DNA from: Caldisericota bacterium
Lineage (GTDB): Bacteria > Caldisericota > Caldisericia > Cryosericales > Cryosericaceae
DNA: 6,224 nt
Reading direction: 5' to 3'
Assembly (NCBI GenBank): GCA_026390215.1
Contig: JAPLGJ010000060.1
Coordinates: 1-6,224, forward strand
The notes under the pieces were generated by a model. The model was not told the origin of the DNA. It was given only the letters and a program-made list of their open reading frames with translations, and searched no databases. The position numbers were made by a program, and so were the translations under genes. Shown in pieces: positions 1 to 4,707 of this stretch. Each line of letters opens with the position of its first letter. The stretch's first letter is position 1.

Positions 1-495
1 GAAAACGGTCGCATCTGCGTTCATCGGAATCGCCCCTGCCTTGTTCTGCCCGGAGGCAACTGCGACCAGCTCGTTAGGAGGAGGAAGCGCTCCAAATGCA
101 GCCTCAACATGAGAGGGCATCAGTCCCGGCACCCGCGGAAAAATCCCCACCTGGTATAGATGGGCCTTTCCCGGGCACTCGTTCATCTCCTCGTGACGGA
201 CGCCCGTGCCGGAAGACAGGACTTGGACATCTCCTGGACGAAGGCGTACCGGAGGTTGAATCCCTTGCCGCTGTCGTATTTCCCCTGCCACGACGATGGT
301 GACGACCTCGATCTCATCATGAAAGTGGAGTGGGAAACTACCCGCGGGGTTCAGCAGGTCATCGTTGAAAAAACGGAGACCGCCCCATCGGACGTTTCCG
401 GGCTCAAAGTAATCATCGTACGAGAACAGCAGGAAGTTTTCGGAACTTTGCGACACGGCGAGATGTCGCTTCTGCGATGCTACGCGGCGGATCAT
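1..495 (-). CDS. Pirin family cupin protein, C-terminus cut by window edge (arm A copy)
   Basis: This is the mirror copy of the gene at 5730-6224, with 165 identical codons and no stop before base 1. The product is a pirin-type bicupin, a metal-binding family whose members include quercetin 2,3-dioxygenases and transcription co-regulators. The putative metal ligands are His57, His59, His101 and Glu103. The ATG at 493-495 overlaps the stop of the HD-GYP gene (492-494) by 4 bp, which implies translational coupling. The usual family length is roughly 230-290 aa, so the second cupin half lies outside. Substrate and role cannot be read from the fragment. Confidence 0.85.
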   Translation of the reverse strand, partial: MIRRVASQKRHLAVSQSSENFLLFSYDDYFEPGNVRWGGLRFFNDDLLNPAGSFPLHFHDEIEVVTIVVAGEIRQRQGIQPPVRLRPGDVQVLSSGTGVRHEEMNECPGKAHLYQVGIFPRVPGLMPSHVEAAFGALPPPNELVAVASGQNKAGAIPMNADATVF

Positions 496-1517
496 CCGGT
501 CTCAGTGTCGAGCTGGTCCTCAGATAGAATCTCGCCAGAACCGATCATGTCGAGGAATGTCAGCCCTATCGTTGGATCGAACTGCGTCCCAAGGTGCCCC
601 GCAATTTCTTTCTGCGCTTCTGTCACCGAGAGTGAGCTACGATATGGACGCTGAGACGTCATTGCATCGAATGTGTCGGCGAGAGCCATAATCCGAGAGC
701 CGACTGGAATATGTTCTCCCGACAAGCCATCTGGATAGCCTGCTCCGTCCCATCGCTCGTGGTGATTACGGATGATGGTTGCAACATTGTGCAGTTGCGC
801 GATAGGGCGCAGGATGCTCTCACCGACCAGAGGATGTGTGTCCATGAGCATCACCTCGTCGGGTGTCAGACGGGATGGCTTGTCCAGCAGGCGGTCGGGG
901 ACCGCTACCTTGCCGATGTCGTGGAGACGGGCGGCCAGCTGGATCTCAGCAGCGTCGGCGGCATGGCCCAGGATCCTGCGGGCAACCTTGCCCGCCATGA
1001 AGGCAACTCGGGTGGAATGCCCGCACGTATACCGGTCTCGAGCCTCCAGTGCATCAACCAGTGTGATCATGCCGTCCACAAAACGCTCCTGCAGCGCATC
1101 CTGCAGAGCCGCGACCTGTTGCTGAAGCCCACTGACTCGCGCCTCGTGACGGGCATCCTGAAGCTGACGGTCTGTCACGTCGTGAGAGGTAACGGTCGTA
1201 CCGGCATAGGTACCTCCCGACGTTTTCACGGGGACGCACCGGTGTTCATAGACCCTGCCTGTCGACGGGTTACCCTCGACAACGGAGAACTCCGTGGCCG
1301 TCCCTGTCCGAAGTGCGCCAAGCCCGTGTTCGACATCCTCGGTCACCGATCCGGCGAAGAGCAGGGGAAAAGCAATGCTGGCATCCGGCCGCGGACCCCT
1401 GATGAGTCGCGCCTGAGCGTTGAGCGTAACCACATGGTCATGAGCATCGGCCACGACGACGCCGTCAGGAAGCTGTTCGAGAGCCAATCGTATCAGTTCA
1501 CCTTCGTCCTGAGCCAT
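492..1517 (-). CDS. PAS–HD-GYP protein, predicted cyclic-di-GMP phosphodiesterase (arm A copy)
   Basis: This is the mirror copy of the gene at 4708-5733, with an identical 341-aa product. An N-terminal PAS-like sensor (about residues 8-117) and a short coiled coil (about 118-147) lead into an HD-GYP domain (about 148-335). The motifs are HD at 199-200, HHE at 252-254 and GYP at 260-262. By family knowledge it hydrolyses cyclic-di-GMP in the cytosol; no membrane segment is visible. It is first in a two-gene unit with the overlapping pirin gene and is divergent from the DUF4388 gene. An antisense frame of 300 codons across this gene (711-1613) is a shadow. Confidence 0.93.
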   Translation of the reverse strand: MAQDEGELIRLALEQLPDGVVVADAHDHVVTLNAQARLIRGPRPDASIAFPLLFAGSVTEDVEHGLGALRTGTATEFSVVEGNPSTGRVYEHRCVPVKTSGGTYAGTTVTSHDVTDRQLQDARHEARVSGLQQQVAALQDALQERFVDGMITLVDALEARDRYTCGHSTRVAFMAGKVARRILGHAADAAEIQLAARLHDIGKVAVPDRLLDKPSRLTPDEVMLMDTHPLVGESILRPIAQLHNVATIIRNHHERWDGAGYPDGLSGEHIPVGSRIMALADTFDAMTSQRPYRSSLSVTEAQKEIAGHLGTQFDPTIGLTFLDMIGSGEILSEDQLDTETG

Positions 1518-1522
1518 ATGCG

Positions 1523-1528
1523 CCTCCT
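1523..1528 (-). promoter_or_regulatory. Shine-Dalgarno of the HD-GYP gene (arm A)
   Basis: On the minus strand AGGAGG lies 5 nt before the ATG at 1515-1517. It fixes the start of the 341-aa HD-GYP product; no earlier in-frame start is better supported. Confidence 0.85.
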
Positions 1529-1636
1529 AAGCGTCACGTACCACTCCCCTTCAAGAGAGTCTAGCGCGTTATGGTGTCAAGTAAAACGATGCCATCTGAG
1601 ACGGTGGGAATAGACGTCACTGCCGAGGGAAATGAA

Positions 1637-1666
1637 AATGGCGAAAGGCTTACGCCCCTCGCCATT
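1637..1666 (-). terminator. GNRA-capped terminator-like hairpin in the HD-GYP leader (arm A)
   Basis: Read on the minus strand this is a 13-bp stem with two G·U pairs closed by a GUAA tetraloop, followed by TTCATTT. It is the mirror of 4559-4588. On the plus strand the two G·U pairs become A-C mismatches and no T run follows, so the element is directional toward the HD-GYP gene. It could be an attenuator or the end of an unrecognised short transcript. Confidence 0.55.
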
Positions 1667-1707
1667 ATGGGAAGTTGGTTGGAGAAAGAAAGTCGGAACC
1701 TTCTCAT

Positions 1708-1728
1708 CTAACACGTTCGTAATGTTAG
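1708..1728. repeat. Inverted repeat CTAACA / TGTTAG (arm A)
   Basis: Two 6-nt arms are separated by 9 nt. This could be an operator or a small RNA stem in the leader of the HD-GYP transcript. It is only 41 nt from the terminator-like hairpin. No named regulator site was recognised. Confidence 0.35.
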
Positions 1729-1773
1729 CAAGTTCATCGTGGCACACAAGGGCAGGTCTCGCAGACGATCGTT

Positions 1774-1784
1774 CACAATTTGTG
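1774..1784. repeat. Near-palindrome CACAA-N-TTGTG (arm A)
   Basis: An 11-bp dyad-symmetric site lies in the divergent intergenic region. The size suits a dimeric regulator half-site pair, but the match is short and could be chance. Confidence 0.3.
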
Positions 1785-1874
1785 CAAGACACCGGAAGAT
1801 GCACTGTCAATAAGGTTTCGATGCGGACTCCCCTTTAGAATGCCATGTTCGCCGTGGTCCCTGCAGCAGCACTG

Positions 1875-1902
1875 TTGCAAAAGAGGCGCGGTCGCATACC
1901 AT
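1875..1902 (+). promoter_or_regulatory. Weak candidate promoter for the DUF4388 gene (arm A)
   Basis: TTGCAA (1875-1880), a 16-bp spacer and TACCAT (1897-1902) each match the sigma-70-type consensus at four of six positions. A transcript starting near 1909 would exclude the upstream ATG at 1901 and give a leader of about 70 nt before the favoured ATG at 1979. The match is weak. Confidence 0.25.
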
Positions 1903-1964
1903 GAAGTTGCAGGCCCGCTCAGCGCTTACGTGGAACGCCGATGGCGACGGTCACGGGCGACCGC

Positions 1965-1972
1965 AAGGGGAG
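1965..1972 (+). promoter_or_regulatory. Shine-Dalgarno deciding the DUF4388 start (arm A)
   Basis: AAGGGGAG lies 6 nt before the ATG at 1979. The in-frame ATG at 1901 has no comparable site, and its 26 extra residues do not look like part of the domain. The start is therefore placed at 1979. Confidence 0.75.
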
Positions 1973-1978
1973 CACGCA

Positions 1979-2536
1979 ATGGAGCTACGTGGAACACTCA
2001 AGGACTTCTCTCTCGAGGCCATCCTTGGCCTGATTCGGAACGGTCACAAGACAGGAACACTGCGTCTCGTCGTCACAACACCGCTGGGAATGCCGCGCCG
2101 GATCGACCTCTCCTTTCTGGCAGGGGAGATAGCATCCGTCCAGTGTGGCTCTCTCCATGGGCTTGACGCTTTGCGTGAAGCAGCAATATGTGTGGATGGC
2201 TCATTCGAGTTCAGCGTCGACAGCGCACTCTCCCCTCAGGACGACAATGTCCCGGTTCCCATGGATGTAGCACTGGCGACCATCGATGAGGCACAAAATG
2301 CAATGAAATTCCTCGGCGCGGCCCTTCCTGCGACCGGCGTGGCATTCAGTCACGGCGTCCCTTCCGATGACCCCGTCCACATCAGCGTCGAGGAGTTTCG
2401 TCTGCTGACCATCACGCGTGACGGCATGACCCTGAACGATCTCATCACAGCGAACACTGCTGCTACCGTGGATTCGATGCGCATCGTCCGGCAGCTTATG
2501 GAACGAGGGCTCCTCGTCGCCGGTCCCACGGGGTGA
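1979..2536 (+). CDS. DUF4388 (PATAN-type) domain protein with possible winged-helix tail
   Basis: The product is 185 aa. The N-terminal half (about 1-105) has DUF4388/PATAN hallmarks: GTLKDFSLEAILGLI at 5-19, KTGTLRL at 24-30, FLAGEI at 46-51 and GSFEF at 74-78. The family is named after the N-terminus of cyanobacterial PatA and is often found in two-component, gliding or GTPase-linked signalling, probably as a protein-interaction module. Residues about 132-182 (PVHISVEEFRLL, then MTLNDLITANTAA, then MRIVRQLMERGLLV) resemble a small winged helix; this is inference. There is no signal peptide, membrane segment or catalytic motif. The start is set by the ribosome site at 1965-1972. The gene is divergent from the HD-GYP gene and 102 bp upstream of the DUF1659-like gene on the same strand. 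I saw no strong terminator in that 102-bp gap, so co-transcription is possible. Confidence 0.85.
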   Translation: MELRGTLKDFSLEAILGLIRNGHKTGTLRLVVTTPLGMPRRIDLSFLAGEIASVQCGSLHGLDALREAAICVDGSFEFSVDSALSPQDDNVPVPMDVALATIDEAQNAMKFLGAALPATGVAFSHGVPSDDPVHISVEEFRLLTITRDGMTLNDLITANTAATVDSMRIVRQLMERGLLVAGPTG

Positions 2537-2627
2537 CATCGAGCGTAAACAGCGCCACAGGCTCGTCCTGGGCCTCTCTGTCGATGGGTGCCTCATAAGA
2601 CATGCGGGTACCCGAAATCCAGAACAC

Positions 2628-2633
2628 AGGAGG
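2628..2633 (+). promoter_or_regulatory. Shine-Dalgarno deciding the DUF1659-like start (arm A)
   Basis: AGGAGG lies 5 nt before the ATG at 2639. It rules out the upstream alternative start at 2588, which would add 17 residues with no family resemblance. Confidence 0.85.
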
Positions 2634-2638
2634 CACAG

Positions 2639-2827
2639 ATGACCGTCCAGGAACAAGCAGGAACGATCCGTATCACGTTCGTCAGCAAGAAGGGCGAGAC
2701 CATCGCCTACGTCAACCCGCTTGCCACAGACGCCGTCGCATATGCGTGCGCCGGACAGCTTATGACTCTGCTCACTGAGCAGACGGCCGCCATCGTACGC
2801 AACAGGCGGTCCGCGTTCGTGGAGTAA
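2639..2827 (+). CDS. DUF1659-like small protein (62 aa)
   Basis: The product is a 62-aa soluble protein without signal or membrane segment. An N-terminal beta-rich stretch (TIRITFVSKKGE at 9-20) is followed by NPLATDAVAYACAGQL (26-41) and a helix ending in AAIVRNRR (50-57). The N-x-x-ATD pattern, the AxxLxxL spacing and the terminal I-x-R resemble DUF1659, a family of about 70 aa with unknown function. The adjacent DUF2922 gene supports this, because the two families commonly sit side by side in Bacillota genomes. The stop codon is embedded in the ribosome site of the next gene, so the two are surely one operon. I assigned the family from remembered sequence patterns; a profile search against DUF1659 would settle it. 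Function is unknown. Confidence 0.7.
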   Translation: MTVQEQAGTIRITFVSKKGETIAYVNPLATDAVAYACAGQLMTLLTEQTAAIVRNRRSAFVE

Positions 2828-2833
2828 GGAGGT
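2825..2833 (+). promoter_or_regulatory. Shine-Dalgarno of DUF2922 overlapping the upstream stop (arm A)
   Basis: TAAGGAGGT contains the TAA stop of the DUF1659-like gene and an almost perfect anti-16S match, 5 nt before the ATG at 2839. This arrangement favours coupled, high-level translation of both small proteins. Confidence 0.85.
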
Positions 2834-2838
2834 AACCC

Positions 2839-3069
2839 ATGGCTGATTCTCAGACCACAGTCCTTCGTCTCGTGTTTGGCACCGACACACCTGGCAAGAC
2901 CTATGCAATGGAGTTCAACGGCCCCAAGCCGGACCTCACGGACGCTCTGATCCGTCCAGTGATGCAGCAGTTCATCGACGGCCAGCTGGTCAGTGGAACG
3001 AACGGTATGCTCACGAGCATCGAGAGCGCCGGCATCATCACCCGTCAGGTGACGGAAGTCATCTCGTAG
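2839..3069 (+). CDS. DUF2922 family small protein (76 aa)
   Basis: The 76-aa product matches the usual size and layout of DUF2922. An N-terminal strand VLRLVFGTDTPGKTYAMEF (8-26) is followed by PKPDLTDALIRPVMQQFIDG (29-48), then a G-rich turn with LTSIESAGIITRQVTEVIS (58-76). The opening LxLVF, the central DLT with VxxxMQxxI, and the closing A.I..R.VTEV strand are family hallmarks. It is soluble, with no signal peptide or catalytic residues evident. It follows the DUF1659-like gene by 11 bp with a shared ribosome site and is the last gene before the central hairpin. The function of the family is unknown. The tight linkage suggests the two products act together, possibly as partners; that is inference. 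Confidence 0.85.
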   Translation: MADSQTTVLRLVFGTDTPGKTYAMEFNGPKPDLTDALIRPVMQQFIDGQLVSGTNGMLTSIESAGIITRQVTEVIS

Positions 3070-3095
3070 CAACAGCTCATCCATCGAGGCATGAC

Positions 3096-3129
3096 AAGAA
3101 GGGGCGCGGCCATGGCCGCGCCCCTTCTT
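3096..3129. terminator. Terminator-like hairpin at the palindrome axis
   Basis: AAGAAGGGGCGCGGC (3096-3110), loop CATG (3111-3114) and the complementary arm (3115-3129) form a 15-bp GC-rich stem 26 bp after the DUF2922 stop. It is preceded by A-rich and followed by T-rich bases (TTCTT), as in a rho-independent terminator, though the T run is broken by C. The hairpin lies exactly on the axis of the whole window. If the palindrome is an artefact, only bases inside the stem can be trusted, and the true downstream sequence is missing. Confidence 0.65.
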
Positions 3130-3155
3130 GTCATGCCTCGATGGATGAGCTGTTG

Positions 3156-3386
3156 CTACGAGATGACTTCCGTCACCTGACGGGTGATGATGCCGGCGCT
3201 CTCGATGCTCGTGAGCATACCGTTCGTTCCACTGACCAGCTGGCCGTCGATGAACTGCTGCATCACTGGACGGATCAGAGCGTCCGTGAGGTCCGGCTTG
3301 GGGCCGTTGAACTCCATTGCATAGGTCTTGCCAGGTGTGTCGGTGCCAAACACGAGACGAAGGACTGTGGTCTGAGAATCAGCCAT
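3156..3386 (-). CDS. DUF2922 family small protein (arm B copy)
   Basis: This is the mirror copy of 2839-3069, with an identical 76-aa product of a small soluble family of unknown function common in Bacillota. It has the LRLVF N-terminal strand, the central PDLTDALIRPVMQQFI helix region and the C-terminal RQVTEV strand. Its ribosome site overlaps the stop of the DUF1659-like gene 11 bp upstream. If both arms were real, the two copies would converge on the shared central hairpin with only 86 bp between stops. Confidence 0.83.
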   Translation of the reverse strand: MADSQTTVLRLVFGTDTPGKTYAMEFNGPKPDLTDALIRPVMQQFIDGQLVSGTNGMLTSIESAGIITRQVTEVIS

Positions 3387-3391
3387 GGGTT

Positions 3392-3400
3392 ACCTCCTTA
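3392..3400 (-). promoter_or_regulatory. Shine-Dalgarno of DUF2922 overlapping the upstream stop (arm B)
   Basis: Mirror of 2825-2833: TAAGGAGGT on the minus strand, including the stop codon of the preceding small gene. Confidence 0.83.
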
Positions 3401-3586
3401 CTCCACGAACGCGGACCGCCTGTTGCGTACGATGGCGGCCGTCTGCTCAGTGAGCAGAGTCATAAGCTGTCCGGCGCACGCATATGCGACGGCGTCTGTG
3501 GCAAGCGGGTTGACGTAGGCGATGGTCTCGCCCTTCTTGCTGACGAACGTGATACGGATCGTTCCTGCTTGTTCCTGGACGGTCAT
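3398..3586 (-). CDS. DUF1659-like small protein (arm B copy)
   Basis: This is the mirror copy of 2639-2827, with an identical 62-aa product. The start is the ATG with AGGAGG 5 nt upstream (3592-3597); the longer frame beginning at 3637 lacks a ribosome site. The family call rests on the N-x-x-ATD motif, the spacing of leucines in the following helix, and the adjacent DUF2922 partner. No enzymatic or membrane feature is visible, and its role is unknown. Confidence 0.68.
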   Translation of the reverse strand: MTVQEQAGTIRITFVSKKGETIAYVNPLATDAVAYACAGQLMTLLTEQTAAIVRNRRSAFVE

Positions 3587-3591
3587 CTGTG

Positions 3592-3597
3592 CCTCCT
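3592..3597 (-). promoter_or_regulatory. Shine-Dalgarno of the DUF1659-like gene (arm B)
   Basis: Mirror of 2628-2633: AGGAGG on the minus strand, 5 nt before the start at 3586. Confidence 0.83.
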
Positions 3598-3688
3598 GTG
3601 TTCTGGATTTCGGGTACCCGCATGTCTTATGAGGCACCCATCGACAGAGAGGCCCAGGACGAGCCTGTGGCGCTGTTTACGCTCGATG

Positions 3689-4246
3689 TCACCCCGTGGG
3701 ACCGGCGACGAGGAGCCCTCGTTCCATAAGCTGCCGGACGATGCGCATCGAATCCACGGTAGCAGCAGTGTTCGCTGTGATGAGATCGTTCAGGGTCATG
3801 CCGTCACGCGTGATGGTCAGCAGACGAAACTCCTCGACGCTGATGTGGACGGGGTCATCGGAAGGGACGCCGTGACTGAATGCCACGCCGGTCGCAGGAA
3901 GGGCCGCGCCGAGGAATTTCATTGCATTTTGTGCCTCATCGATGGTCGCCAGTGCTACATCCATGGGAACCGGGACATTGTCGTCCTGAGGGGAGAGTGC
4001 GCTGTCGACGCTGAACTCGAATGAGCCATCCACACATATTGCTGCTTCACGCAAAGCGTCAAGCCCATGGAGAGAGCCACACTGGACGGATGCTATCTCC
4101 CCTGCCAGAAAGGAGAGGTCGATCCGGCGCGGCATTCCCAGCGGTGTTGTGACGACGAGACGCAGTGTTCCTGTCTTGTGACCGTTCCGAATCAGGCCAA
4201 GGATGGCCTCGAGAGAGAAGTCCTTGAGTGTTCCACGTAGCTCCAT
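3689..4246 (-). CDS. DUF4388 (PATAN-type) domain protein (arm B copy)
   Basis: This is the mirror copy of 1979-2536, with an identical 185-aa product. The N-terminal DUF4388 domain (GTLKDFSLEAILGLI, KTGTLRL, FLAGEI) probably serves as an interaction module in signalling. The C-terminal 50 residues look like a small winged helix. The start is set by AAGGGGAG at 4253-4260; a 26-codon longer form starting at 4324 is disfavoured. The gene is divergent from the HD-GYP gene at 4708. Confidence 0.83.
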   Translation of the reverse strand: MELRGTLKDFSLEAILGLIRNGHKTGTLRLVVTTPLGMPRRIDLSFLAGEIASVQCGSLHGLDALREAAICVDGSFEFSVDSALSPQDDNVPVPMDVALATIDEAQNAMKFLGAALPATGVAFSHGVPSDDPVHISVEEFRLLTITRDGMTLNDLITANTAATVDSMRIVRQLMERGLLVAGPTG

Positions 4247-4252
4247 TGCGTG

Positions 4253-4260
4253 CTCCCCTT
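4253..4260 (-). promoter_or_regulatory. Shine-Dalgarno of the DUF4388 gene (arm B)
   Basis: Mirror of 1965-1972: AAGGGGAG on the minus strand, 6 nt before the start at 4246. Confidence 0.73.
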
Positions 4261-4322
4261 GCGGTCGCCCGTGACCGTCGCCATCGGCGTTCCACGTAAG
4301 CGCTGAGCGGGCCTGCAACTTC

Positions 4323-4350
4323 ATGGTATGCGACCGCGCCTCTTTTGCAA
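4323..4350 (-). promoter_or_regulatory. Weak candidate promoter for the DUF4388 gene (arm B)
   Basis: Mirror of 1875-1902: TTGCAA, 16 bp, TACCAT on the minus strand. The consensus match is low. Confidence 0.23.
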
Positions 4351-4440
4351 CAGTGCTGCTGCAGGGACCACGGCGAACATGGCATTCTAAAGGGGAGTCC
4401 GCATCGAAACCTTATTGACAGTGCATCTTCCGGTGTCTTG

Positions 4441-4451
4441 CACAAATTGTG
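4441..4451. repeat. Near-palindrome CACAA-N-TTGTG (arm B)
   Basis: Mirror of 1774-1784. It begins 21 bp downstream of a TTGACA hexamer (4415-4420) and could be an operator; unproven. Confidence 0.3.
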
Positions 4452-4496
4452 AACGATCGTCTGCGAGACCTGCCCTTGTGTGCCACGATGAACTTG

Positions 4497-4517
4497 CTAA
4501 CATTACGAACGTGTTAG
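4497..4517. repeat. Inverted repeat CTAACA / TGTTAG (arm B)
   Basis: Mirror of 1708-1728. Flanking GAAC (4490-4493) and GTTC (4526-4529) could extend it into a longer, imperfect stem upstream of the terminator-like hairpin. Confidence 0.35.
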
Positions 4518-4558
4518 ATGAGAAGGTTCCGACTTTCTTTCTCCAACCAACTTCCCAT

Positions 4559-4588
4559 AATGGCGAGGGGCGTAAGCCTTTCGCCATT
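4559..4588 (+). terminator. GNRA-capped terminator-like hairpin in the HD-GYP leader (arm B)
   Basis: AATGGCGAGGGGC (4559-4571) pairs over 13 bp, including two G·U pairs, with GCCTTTCGCCATT (4576-4588). The loop is GUAA (4572-4575) and TTCATTT follows. It sits 119 bp before the HD-GYP start on the same strand. It may attenuate the HD-GYP–pirin transcript or end a short upstream RNA. The T run is modest, so a purely structural role is also possible. Confidence 0.55.
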
Positions 4589-4696
4589 TTCATTTCCCTC
4601 GGCAGTGACGTCTATTCCCACCGTCTCAGATGGCATCGTTTTACTTGACACCATAACGCGCTAGACTCTCTTGAAGGGGAGTGGTACGTGACGCTT

Positions 4697-4702
4697 AGGA
4701 GG
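4697..4702 (+). promoter_or_regulatory. Shine-Dalgarno of the HD-GYP gene (arm B)
   Basis: AGGAGG lies 5 nt before the ATG at 4708, fixing the start. Confidence 0.85.
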
Positions 4703-4707
4703 CGCAT

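Larger units (their letters stand above)
1518..1978. other. 461-bp divergent intergenic region (arm A)
   Basis: This non-coding stretch lies between the divergent HD-GYP and DUF4388 starts. Short frames inside it (for example 1632-1838 and 1577-1810) lack a ribosome site and a recognisable product. It holds a terminator-like hairpin (1637-1666) oriented toward the HD-GYP gene, an inverted repeat CTAACA/TGTTAG (1708-1728) and the near-palindrome CACAA-N-TTGTG (1774-1784). A TTGACA hexamer reads toward the HD-GYP gene at 1575-1580, but no convincing -10 lies 16-18 bp on; TAGACT at 1558-1563 is only 11 bp away. A second TTGACA in the same direction is at 1805-1810, also without a clear -10. I matched no known riboswitch class. 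Confidence 0.7.
4247..4707. other. 461-bp divergent intergenic region (arm B)
   Basis: This is the mirror of 1518-1978. Read toward the HD-GYP gene it holds TTGACA at 4415-4420 and again at 4645-4650 (neither with a good -10 at 16-18 bp), the near-palindrome at 4441-4451, the CTAACA/TGTTAG inverted repeat at 4497-4517 and the terminator-like hairpin at 4559-4588. The 9-mer AAGGGGAGT occurs twice on this strand (4390-4398 and 4674-4682), possibly by chance. No protein-coding frame is convincing. Confidence 0.7.

Noticed and set aside
160..654. 164-codon frame across the pirin/HD-GYP junction (mirror 5571-6065)
   Set aside because: It is antisense to the pirin gene, whose own frame is open to the window edge and carries the conserved metal site.
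711..1613. 300-codon frame antisense to the HD-GYP gene (mirror 4612-5514)
   Set aside because: It has no recognisable domain or good ribosome site and fully overlaps a gene with intact HD-GYP motifs. Long antisense frames are common in GC-rich coding sequence.
1901..1978. Longer start for the DUF4388 protein
   Set aside because: The extra 26 residues lack domain similarity and a ribosome site, while ATG 1979 has AAGGGGAG at proper spacing and begins the domain directly.
2201..2908. 235-codon frame antisense to DUF4388 and the DUF1659-like gene (mirror 3317-4024)
   Set aside because: It spans two real genes and their intergenic gap, has odd Cys/Arg-rich composition and no family resemblance.
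4645..4667. TTGACA plus TAGACT as the HD-GYP promoter
   Set aside because: The hexamers are only 11 bp apart, too close for sigma-70-type recognition, and no better -10 lies at 16-18 bp.
4415..4707. Cyclic-di-GMP (GEMM) riboswitch or T-box in the HD-GYP leader
   Set aside because: I could not find the conserved GEMM core or the T-box sequence; only generic hairpins are visible.
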